Below, one piece after another: positions 57,646 through 64,000 of a DNA stretch of 64,000 nt. The translations under genes and the position numbers were made by a program. This DNA is from a gamma proteobacterium symbiont of Ctena orbiculata (GTDB lineage: Bacteria > Pseudomonadota > Gammaproteobacteria > Chromatiales > Chromatiaceae), in NCBI GenBank assembly GCA_003058495.1, contig QBVC01000029.1:1-64000 (forward strand). The letters are read 5' to 3'. Below the pieces are notes generated by a model, which had not been told where the DNA came from, ran no database searches, and saw nothing but the letters and a program-made list of their open reading frames with translations. The number at the start of each line of letters is the position of its first letter. Positions within the stretch are counted from its first letter, which is position 1.

Positions 57646-57775
57646 CTCTTCCGGGCGTTCTCAATTCAGCATGTCCAGCCAACCCTGGTATAACCCGAAG
57701 TGGAGCTGGCAAACCGACATGCCGGACCGATATGGGGAGGCATGCCAAAGCACCCGAGCACCGGCAATTCGCGGA

Positions 57776-58222
57776 TCAATCGAAGAGAAGGTCACGGATC
57801 AACTCACTTGGGAAACCCCGGTATTCAAGAAACCGCACCTGCCTTGCCAGTGACTTTCGGTCTGTAGCCGGTTCCGTCCCGTACTTTGCATCATGGACCT
57901 GCTGCAACAGTGAAGGCCACAAATCAGCATAGGCCTCCAGATGGCGTTCGATCACCGATTCATCGATACCGCGCTCGCGCAGCTCGGCCCTGATGCGTAT
58001 GGGACCGCTGCCTCTTTCGGTCCGGCTGGCGATATAGTTATCGGTGTAGCGGTCGTCGCTCTGCAGACCGGATTGAGACAACTGGCCTATGACGCTTTCG
58101 ATGCCGCTCTCAGCGAAACCGCGGGAGCGCAGCTTCAGCTGCAACTCCCGCCGTGAATGCTCCCTTTGGGTCAGCAGCCGGATCGCTGCCGCCTCGATCT
58201 CCCTGGTGTCGTCCCCGCTCAG
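57776..58222 (-). CDS. recX: RecX, regulator of RecA
   Basis: About 148 residues. The conserved RecX N-terminus [17 protein letters not shown] lies upstream of the first ATG/GTG/TTG in frame (TTG at 58144, which would give 122 residues), so that codon would remove a family-wide helix. The only start I can see that keeps it is a CTG at 58222, overlapping the recA stop codon (CTGA). RecX caps RecA filaments and lowers RecA activity. The body has [17 protein letters not shown] and [20 protein letters not shown], the expected three-helix repeats. The start is uncertain. Confidence 0.85.
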   Translation of the reverse strand: MSGDDTREIEAAAIRLLTQREHSRRELQLKLRSRGFAESGIESVIGQLSQSGLQSDDRYTDNYIASRTERGSGPIRIRAELRERGIDESVIERHLEAYADLWPSLLQQVHDAKYGTEPATDRKSLARQVRFLEYRGFPSELIRDLLFD

Positions 58223-59247
58223 GCTTCGGCCTCGGCGAGCGCCTCTTCACCCTCTTGCGAGGGCAGCAGCTCCTCGCGGATGCGCGACTCGATCGTCTCG
58301 GCAATATCGGGATTCTCCTTTAGAAAGTTGCGTACGTTCTCCTTGCCCTGGCCGATGCGGTCACCGTTGTAGCTGTACCAGGCACCCGACTTGTCGATGA
58401 TGCCCTGCTGTACGCCCAGTTCGATGATCTCACCCTCGTGGGAGATGCCCTCGCCATAGAGGATCTCGAACTGCACCTGTTTGAAGGGAGGGGCGACCTT
58501 GTTTTTCACCACCTTGACCCGGGTGTCGTTGCCGACCACCTCTTCACCCTTCTTGATCGCGCCGATACGGCGAATATCGAGACGCACGGATGAATAGAAC
58601 TTCAGCGCATTGCCGCCGGTGGTGGTTTCGGGATTGCCGAACATCACGCCGATCTTCATGCGGATCTGGTTGATGAAGATCACCAGGCAGTTGGTGCGTT
58701 TGATGTTGGCGGTCAGCTTACGCAGCGCCTGGGACATCAGTCGCGCCTGCAGGCCGACATGGGAATCCCCCATGTCGCCCTCGATCTCCGCCTTCGGGGT
58801 CAGCGCAGCCACGGAGTCGATGACCACCACGTCCACCGCGCCGGAGCGCACCAGCATGTCGGTGATCTCCAGGGCCTGCTCCCCGGTATCGGGCTGGGAG
58901 ACGAGCAACTCATCCACATTGACCCCCAACTTCTCGGCATACTGCGGATCGAGCGCATGCTCCGCATCGATAAAGGCGGCGGTGCCCCCCATCTTCTGCG
59001 CCTCTGCAACGACCTGCAGGGTCAGCGTGGTCTTGCCTGAAGATTCCGGTCCATAGATCTCCACAACGCGACCTTTCGGCAGTCCGCCGATGCCCAGCGC
59101 GATGTCGAGGCTCAGGGAACCGGTAGAGATTGCGTCGAGGTTGCGCACTGCGCTGGTGTCACCCATCCGCATCACGGATCCCTTACCGAACTGTTTCTCG
59201 ATCTGCCCCAGAGCGGCGCTCAGCGCTTTTGCACGGTTTTCGTCCAT
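58219..59247 (-). CDS. recA: RecA recombinase
   Basis: 342 residues from the ATG at 59247 (AGGA at a proper distance before it; a codon at 59262 is also in frame). Walker [29 protein letters not shown] for the Walker B region, and the L2 region [26 protein letters not shown] are intact. RecA forms filaments on single-stranded DNA, exchanges strands and triggers the SOS response. I saw no CTGT-N8-ACAG LexA box in the 200 bp upstream. A strong hairpin sits 36 bp upstream of the start (59283-59302). Confidence 0.97.
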   Translation of the reverse strand: MDENRAKALSAALGQIEKQFGKGSVMRMGDTSAVRNLDAISTGSLSLDIALGIGGLPKGRVVEIYGPESSGKTTLTLQVVAEAQKMGGTAAFIDAEHALDPQYAEKLGVNVDELLVSQPDTGEQALEITDMLVRSGAVDVVVIDSVAALTPKAEIEGDMGDSHVGLQARLMSQALRKLTANIKRTNCLVIFINQIRMKIGVMFGNPETTTGGNALKFYSSVRLDIRRIGAIKKGEEVVGNDTRVKVVKNKVAPPFKQVQFEILYGEGISHEGEIIELGVQQGIIDKSGAWYSYNGDRIGQGKENVRNFLKENPDIAETIESRIREELLPSQEGEEALAEAEA

Positions 59248-59282
59248 TCGGTCAATCCTCATCAGTTGAATTTAAGCTGGAC

Positions 59283-59302
59283 GCCGGGCATCCCTGCCCG
59301 GC
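59283..59302. promoter_or_regulatory. Hairpin in the recA leader
   Basis: GCCGGGCA and TGCCCGGC form an 8-bp GC-rich stem around TCCC. It lies between the recA start and the MFS gene. It could affect recA expression or be a REP-like repeat remnant; no T-run follows it. Confidence 0.45.
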
Positions 59303-59488
59303 GATCGGTCATCACGGGTTGAAATTATCACATAGCCACAGGCTCACGTCATGAGCCGATGCACGGGGTTTTTTCTCTCTTGGCGCTCGAGTGGATTCTT
59401 AGGAAAAATGGATATTTTCAATGAAATCGAGTTGTTATATTCACCACTTAGAGACATATTTAAATAGCGCCGAGATCGAGAGGCGGCG

Positions 59489-60727
59489 TCATGGGCCCTC
59501 CGCTCTCTCCACAACAGCCACAGGGCGGTCAGGCAGCGGCCTGCGGCTCCCCAGCCAAAGGGTGATGCCAAAGGTGATACAGAGCACGATCAAAGAGCCG
59601 ACGATCACACCCTCCCACCGGGCCCAGCGCCAGAAGGGCTCCAGATAGAGCCCCCCCAGGGTCGCCCCTGCATAGTAGAACATGAGATAGAGCGATGTGG
59701 CGCTGGCGCGGGCGGATTGGGCATGGCCCGTGACCCAACCCGCGGCCAGCGAGTGGGTGAAGAAAAAGCCGCAGGCATTGATGAAAAAACCGGCGACGAT
59801 CAGAACCAGACCGGGCGCCAGGGTCAACAGGGTGCCGCCCATGAAGATCAGGATCCCCACTCCCATCGCCCCTGTTTGCGAACGGTTCCGCACCAGTCGT
59901 CCGGAAACGGAGGCGGCCAGGGTGCCGGTCAGGTAGGTGAGAAAGAAGAGTCCCAGCCAGTCGGAAGAGAGGCGGTAGGGCTCATCCGCCAGGACATAGG
60001 TGATATAGCTGTACTGATTGACGAAGATAAAGAAGTTGAGCCCGCCGATGAAACAGGCGGCGAGGATCATCGGATTGCGCAGGTGAAGAACGAGATCGGC
60101 TCCCATCTGGCGAAATCGAAACGGCCTGGGCTGAAAACGCCTTGACGCCGGCAACAGCCAATAGACCAGCAACAGACAGACCAGGTCAAACGCACCGAGG
60201 AAGAGGAAGCTGCTGCGCCATCCCCACTCGGCGGCAACCACGCCGCTGACCAATCGACCGCTGACACCCCCCAGCGAGTTGGCGCCGATATAGAGCCCGA
60301 CCGCCACCAACATAGCCTTGGATTCGAACTCCTCACCCATATAGGCCAGGGCCGCCGCGGGCAGCCCGGCGATCAGGATCCCCTGGAGGGATCGCAGAAT
60401 CAACAGATCTGTGTAGTCCACGGCAAACGCGGTGGCGGTGGTGACCAGACAGAGCAACAGCAGGGTGGTGAGGATAACCACCCGGCGACCGATGGCATCG
60501 GAGAGCGGCCCGAAGAAGAGCAGGCATATCCCCAGGGAGAGGGTGGCGACGGAGAGACTCAGGGTCGCCTCCAGGGAGTCGATCTCGAACGCCTCGCGCA
60601 GCACGGGCAGCAGGGGCTGGGTGATATAGAGGTTGCTGAAGACCATCACCGAACCGATGCAGAGTGCCAGGGTGGCGTACCAGAATGGCCTTGTGTTTGA
60701 CGCTATCATCGTTGGTTGAACTCGCAT
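59489..60727 (-). CDS. MFS transporter, YnfM-like
   Basis: 412 residues from the ATG at 60727 (an upstream ATG at 60796 would run into the LysR promoter region). Twelve hydrophobic helices. The MFS motif GPLSDAIGRRVVILTTL lies after TM2. The protein resembles YnfM/arabinose-efflux-type drug or sugar exporters of the DHA1 branch. Substrate unknown. It is divergent from a LysR gene across 80 AT-rich bases, the classical arrangement for a regulator and its target. Confidence 0.88.
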   Translation of the reverse strand: MRVQPTMIASNTRPFWYATLALCIGSVMVFSNLYITQPLLPVLREAFEIDSLEATLSLSVATLSLGICLLFFGPLSDAIGRRVVILTTLLLLCLVTTATAFAVDYTDLLILRSLQGILIAGLPAAALAYMGEEFESKAMLVAVGLYIGANSLGGVSGRLVSGVVAAEWGWRSSFLFLGAFDLVCLLLVYWLLPASRRFQPRPFRFRQMGADLVLHLRNPMILAACFIGGLNFFIFVNQYSYITYVLADEPYRLSSDWLGLFFLTYLTGTLAASVSGRLVRNRSQTGAMGVGILIFMGGTLLTLAPGLVLIVAGFFINACGFFFTHSLAAGWVTGHAQSARASATSLYLMFYYAGATLGGLYLEPFWRWARWEGVIVGSLIVLCITFGITLWLGSRRPLPDRPVAVVERAEGP

Positions 60728-60807
60728 CGACCGGAATCTGTTGAGCCTAACCCGATTCAAACTATAATGAAAATATATTAAATATATCGATATCATTCTG
60801 ATTCAAT
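60728..60807. promoter_or_regulatory. Divergent MFS / LysR control region
   Basis: 80 bp of AT-rich DNA between the divergent genes, with a dyad AATGA ... TCATT spanning about 60766-60797 and several ATATAT runs. This fits a LysR-type operator and overlapping promoters; the exact site is not resolved. Confidence 0.5.
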
Positions 60808-61731
60808 ATGGATATACGACATCTGAGATACTTCAGGGCCATATGCCAATATGGCGGCTTCACCGCAGCGGCCCGTCAACTCCATATCGCCCAACCGGCG
60901 ATCAGCATCGCCATGCGCAAGCTCGAGGCCGAACTGAACCTCACCCTGCTCCACCGCAGCGAGCGCCGGATCACACCAACCATCGAGGGCGAGGTGCTGC
61001 TGGCGCACGCCAAGCGCATCATCGAAATGACCGAGGCCGCCGAGCTGGAGATGGAGGAGCTTCGCGGACTCACCAGGGGAGAGGTGCGCATCGGCATCCC
61101 AAGCATGCTGGGCTCTTACTACTTCCCGCCGATTCTCATGGGTTTCAAGCATCGCTATCCGGAGCTGAGCCTGTCGGTCTACGAAGAGGGCACCCGCCGC
61201 CTGCAGGAGATGATACGGATCGGCGAACTCGACCTCGGGGTGGTGGTGGCGGATGGCCCCCCGGAGGATCTTGAGACCCGCCTGCTGACCCGTGAAGAGA
61301 TGGTGGCCTGCGTACCCAAGGCGCATCCCCTCGCGGCAAGGGAGAGGCTGTCCATGGAGGAGTTCTTCAGCCACGAACTGGTTGTCTTCAAAACCGGCTA
61401 CTTCCTGCGCGAGTTTATCGATCGCTACAGTCTGAGCCATGAACTGTCGCCGAAGATCGCCTTTGAAACCAACCTGATCCCCCTCACCAAGGCGATCGTG
61501 CGCCAGGGTTTCGGGATCACCACCTTTCTGCGCATGGTGATAGATCAGGATGGGCAGGAGGACCTGGTGGCCATTCCCTTCGACGAGCCGGTATTCCTCG
61601 ATCTCTCCCTGGCCTGGAAAAAAGGAGGCTATCTGCCACGGGCGAACCGGGCATTTGTCGAGTATGTTCTGAGCGAGACCAAAGGCCATGGTGGGGCAGG
61701 GCCCCACCCTACCCAGAAAGAAAAGCCGTAG
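60808..61731 (+). CDS. LysR-family transcriptional regulator with repeat-derived C-terminus
   Basis: 307 residues. The N-terminal winged helix (MDIRHLRYFRAICQYGGFTA; QLHIAQPAISIAMRKLEAEL) and the periplasmic-binding-like effector domain (RIGIPSMLGSYYFPPILMGF, VACVPKAHPLA) are intact. The natural C-terminus probably ended near FVEYVLSETK; the last codons (GGAGPHPTQKEKP) and the stop codon come from an inverted repeat (61690-61750). It likely controls the divergent MFS gene. No effector can be read. Confidence 0.9.
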   Translation: MDIRHLRYFRAICQYGGFTAAARQLHIAQPAISIAMRKLEAELNLTLLHRSERRITPTIEGEVLLAHAKRIIEMTEAAELEMEELRGLTRGEVRIGIPSMLGSYYFPPILMGFKHRYPELSLSVYEEGTRRLQEMIRIGELDLGVVVADGPPEDLETRLLTREEMVACVPKAHPLAARERLSMEEFFSHELVVFKTGYFLREFIDRYSLSHELSPKIAFETNLIPLTKAIVRQGFGITTFLRMVIDQDGQEDLVAIPFDEPVFLDLSLAWKKGGYLPRANRAFVEYVLSETKGHGGAGPHPTQKEKP

Positions 61732-61750
61732 GGTGGGGCCCTGCCCCACC
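61690..61750. repeat. Perfect 23-bp inverted repeat overlapping the LysR stop codon
   Basis: Arms 61690-61712 and 61728-61750 are exact inverted copies (built on GGTGGGGCAGGGCCCCACC) around a 15-nt spacer. The stop codon TAG of the LysR gene (61729-61731) is inside the right arm. It belongs to the GTAGGGTG type of hairpin also seen in the core of the 9021 element. Confidence 0.9.
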
Positions 61751-61894
61751 TAACACGGTTGCAGAAGCGAGTAACTTTTCAAGTTGTTTGCTGACGTGTG
61801 CCATCTCCACACTCAGTCCAAATTACCCAAGTCATAGGTATGATTGCCGAGTATAATGGCCATCGAGACATAGGCCAATCGATTCACCAGATAT

Positions 61895-62527
61895 ATGTTT
61901 ACAGGTATTGTTCAAGGAACGGCAGAGGTCGTCCAGATCCAACAGAAGGAGGCATTCCGCACCCATCGGATACGCCTGCCGGAGAGCGCATTGGCGGGCC
62001 TGGCGCCCGGTGCATCCGTGGCGCACAACGGCTGCTGCCTGACCGTGACCCGCATCGCGGGCGACCTTGTCGACTTCGATCTGATGCAGGAGACCCTGAG
62101 CGTAACCAATCTGGGGGAGCTCGAGACCGGCGACCGCGTCAACTTCGAACGCGCCGCCCGTTTCGGTGACGAAATCGGCGGCCACGCCATGTCCGGTCAC
62201 ATCCTCTGCACCGCCGAGGTGGTGGATATCGTCAGCAGCGAGAATAACTACCAGGTCCGATTTCAACTGCCAACCCAGTGGCGTCGCTATATCTTCACCA
62301 AGGGCTATATCGGTATCGACGGCATCAGTCTCACCATCGGCCGGGTGGAGGATGATGAGTTCGACGTCAACCTGATTCCGGAAACCCTGCAGCGCACCAA
62401 CATCGGCAGCCGCAGGATCGGCGACCGGGTAAATATCGAAATCGACCCGCAGACCCAGGCGATCGTCGACACCGTGACCAACCTGCTGCCGGATCTGCTA
62501 CCGCGGCTGGATCTGGGCAATCAATGA
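61895..62527 (+). CDS. ribE: Riboflavin synthase, alpha subunit
   Basis: 210 residues with two tandem lumazine-binding domains: [12 protein letters not shown] and the GGHAMSGHI motif end the first; [14 protein letters not shown] begins the second. It dismutates two 6,7-dimethyl-8-ribityllumazines to riboflavin. It is apart from other rib genes, and its leader has no recognisable FMN riboswitch. FMN is a cofactor of RnfD and RnfG, encoded earlier in the window, but there is no genetic link. Confidence 0.96.
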   Translation: MFTGIVQGTAEVVQIQQKEAFRTHRIRLPESALAGLAPGASVAHNGCCLTVTRIAGDLVDFDLMQETLSVTNLGELETGDRVNFERAARFGDEIGGHAMSGHILCTAEVVDIVSSENNYQVRFQLPTQWRRYIFTKGYIGIDGISLTIGRVEDDEFDVNLIPETLQRTNIGSRRIGDRVNIEIDPQTQAIVDTVTNLLPDLLPRLDLGNQ

Positions 62528-62576
62528 AATAAGCTCTGCTGACACTACCTCAGCAGCGTCGAGAAAATCGTGATAA

Positions 62577-62787
62577 GTCCACAAATGAACGCAAATACAG
62601 ATAAAATAATGCTTCACATTTGCAATTGCCGTTCAAATACTTAAGGAACCTCTGATTAACTCTCTTTTCGTCATCCCGGCACATGCCGGGATCCGGAAAA
62701 ATCAAGCACATGGATTCCGGCATGCGCCGGAATGACGGATTACTCAGACCTTCCTTATATAGAATATTTACGTTCATTTGCGGACTT
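62577..62787. repeat. Triple-nested palindromic element
   Basis: Outer arms 62577-62598 and 62766-62787 (two mismatches over 22 bp) belong to the CCGCAAATGAACG family. Within them, 62643-62659 and 62739-62756 are inverted copies of an AAGGAA..TCTGA motif, and innermost 62669-62694 and 62712-62737 are inverted copies (23 of 26) of the CGTCATCCCGGCACATGCCGG type common in many bacteria. No ORF inside. It fills the space between ribE and the cupin gene. Confidence 0.8.
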
Positions 62788-62821
62788 TTTATAAATCATT
62801 TACTCAGCTTTGAGGTGCCCC

Positions 62822-63145
62822 ATGCAGATCGAACATTGGGATAAAAAAACCGATGGCGAGATGAGCGAAACAGCCATGCGCGCCAAGCTCGAGGCTCTTG
62901 GCTATCGCGTCACCCGCTATGTCTATCCACCGGGTACCTATTTCCCTCCCCACGAGCATGCTGTCGACAAGATAGACGGGGTCCTGTCGGGTCGCTTCAG
63001 AATGAGCATGGGCAGCCGCTCCGTGATTCTCGAAGCCGGTGACACCCTCCATCTCCCCAGGGGTGCCGTCCACTCCGCCGAGGTCGTCGGTGACCAACCG
63101 GTAATCAGCCTGGATGCAATCAAAGAGGCGTTCGGCGGATCCTAG
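62822..63145 (+). CDS. Small cupin-domain protein
   Basis: 107 residues from the ATG at 62822, preceded by a GAGG ribosome site (a TTG four codons earlier is less likely). The cupin motifs PPGTYFPPHEHAVDKIDGVL and LEAGDTLHLPRGAVHSAEV give a metal site with His-His and the later His. Function is not defined; many such proteins are mono-cupins of unknown substrate. It is followed 9 bp later by the Ap4A phosphorylase-like gene, so they are probably co-transcribed. Confidence 0.85.
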   Translation: MQIEHWDKKTDGEMSETAMRAKLEALGYRVTRYVYPPGTYFPPHEHAVDKIDGVLSGRFRMSMGSRSVILEAGDTLHLPRGAVHSAEVVGDQPVISLDAIKEAFGGS

Positions 63146-63154
63146 TCAGCGCCC

Positions 63155-64000
63155 ATGACAACACGACTTGAAACGGGAATGCTGTGGCGACAACTGTGTT
63201 CACGCACCGAGTCGGCCATCGCCAGTGGCGCGCTTCACTCCATTGCAACCGATTACCACCGCTTGCGGCAGGATGGGATGGAGTTCGTGGTCCGTGTCGC
63301 CCTCAACCTTGAGCGCAAGGCCCGGGAGAAGCGGAGGCAAACCGCAGCATCATCGGATCTGCCCTTCAACCCTTTCCTGCCGCCGGAGCCCGATCTGACG
63401 GTTGCCGATATCTCTCCGACCCATCTATCGGTACTGAACAAATTCAATGTGGTCGAGCATCACCTGCTGATCGTGACCCGGGATTATCAAGACCAGGAGC
63501 GACTGCTGACCCTCGAGGACTTCGAAGCACTCTGGCTCTGCATGGCGGAATATCCTTCTCTGGGATTCTATAACGGCGGTGAAACCGCCGGCGCCAGTCA
63601 ACGCCACAAACACCTGCAGCTGGTACCCCTGCCCCTCTATCAGGGGCAATCCTCAATCCCGTTTCAACCCCTCTTCGCCTCGGCACCCGGGACCAAGGGG
63701 ATGCAAAGCCTGAAGCAGCTCCCGTTCCTCCACTGCTGGGCTCCATTGCCGGATAGCATAACCGACGATCTGTCGAGTGCAGCGAAACGGATCCTATCCC
63801 TCTATCTGCAGATGCTGGGCGCGGTGGGCATCGAAACAGTGAAACGGCCGCTTGGAGACTACCAGGCGGCCCCCTATAACCTGTTGCTGACAAGGGAGTG
63901 GATGCTGCTGGTACCCCGCTCGCAGGAGTATTGTGAAACCATCTCAGTCAATGCCCTTGGCTATGTGGGATCACTATTCGTCAGGCAGCGCTCCGAGCTG
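63155..64000 (+). CDS. ATP adenylyltransferase / Ap4A phosphorylase-like protein, 3' truncated by window
   Basis: The frame is open from the ATG at 63155 to the window end (282 codons shown, no stop). The HIT-superfamily motif GASQRHKHLQLVPLP (about residues 147-161) has the catalytic HxHxQ pattern of the APA1/APA2-type phosphorylase, preceded by FYNGGETAG. NKFNVVEHHLLIVTRDY is another conserved block. The enzyme cleaves or makes diadenosine tetraphosphate. The full length is not visible. Spacing of 9 bp after the cupin gene suggests one transcript. Confidence 0.85.
   Translation, partial: MTTRLETGMLWRQLCSRTESAIASGALHSIATDYHRLRQDGMEFVVRVALNLERKAREKRRQTAASSDLPFNPFLPPEPDLTVADISPTHLSVLNKFNVVEHHLLIVTRDYQDQERLLTLEDFEALWLCMAEYPSLGFYNGGETAGASQRHKHLQLVPLPLYQGQSSIPFQPLFASAPGTKGMQSLKQLPFLHCWAPLPDSITDDLSSAAKRILSLYLQMLGAVGIETVKRPLGDYQAAPYNLLLTREWMLLVPRSQEYCETISVNALGYVGSLFVRQRSEL

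Noticed and set aside
57627..57932. Small plus-strand frames between alaS and recX
   Set aside because: They run antisense through recX and have no recognisable content.
59248..59420. SOS (LexA) box upstream of recA
   Set aside because: No CTGT-N8-ACAG match was found; a divergent LexA site cannot be excluded but is not supported.
61732..61894. FMN riboswitch before riboflavin synthase
   Set aside because: The leader lacks the conserved RFN-element blocks and is short.

Overview
The window reads as a chromosomal segment of a Gammaproteobacterium, most likely an autotrophic sulfur-oxidiser type (Chromatiales / Sedimenticola / Thiodiazotropha-like). The lineage is inferred from gene order (recA-recX-alaS-lysC-csrA-tRNA-Ser, lptFG divergent from pepA-holC), GC-rich codon use and the inorganic-carbon genes; no rRNA or marker phylogeny is available here. 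Almost all of it is ordinary chromosome. No prophage, insertion-sequence transposase or CRISPR array was seen.

Layout. 1-9011 (+): an inorganic-carbon uptake operon, a NuoM-like subunit cut by the window start, dabA, a NuoL-like dabB and two more NuoM-like subunits. A 237-bp nested palindrome (9021-9257) separates it from a convergent carbonic anhydrase gene related to the carboxysomal CsoSCA enzyme. 10563-13667 (+): BolA-like protein, malate dehydrogenase, PpnN. 13695-18516 (-): CNNM/CBS membrane protein, RraA, isocitrate lyase and malate synthase, with aceK divergent (18776-20539), so the full glyoxylate shunt and its regulator are together. 20776-24226: EPS glycosyl-phosphotransferase, tautomerase, adenylate kinase, lytic-transglycosylase-like lipoprotein.

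24694-38631 (+) is the most interesting block: rnfB, a giant 1647-residue pyruvate:ferredoxin oxidoreductase, rnfC, rnfD, rnfG, rnfE, rnfA, a 65-residue Cys-tailed membrane protein, PEP synthase and its regulator PpsR. Read together, this could let an ion gradient drive ferredoxin reduction (Rnf), ferredoxin-dependent pyruvate synthesis and conversion of pyruvate to PEP. The opposite direction (pyruvate oxidation) is also possible.

38869-42462 (+): class III adenylate cyclase overlapping a lipoprotein, and a DUF3943-like protein. 42529-47278: lptG/lptF (-) divergent from pepA, holC and an acidic small protein (+). 47456-52098 (-): small membrane protein, a PAS-GGDEF-EAL protein coupled to a PhnD-like binding protein, and a small doubtful ORF. 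52247-52976: an array of tRNA-tail-like GC-rich repeats next to tRNA-Ser(GCU). 53200-59247 (-): csrA, lysC, alaS, recX, recA. 59489-61731: MFS transporter divergent from a LysR regulator. 61895-64000 (+): riboflavin synthase, a composite palindromic element, a cupin, and an Ap4A phosphorylase-like gene running off the window.

Intergenic spaces hold several different palindromic repeat families, one of which supplies the stop codon of the LysR gene.
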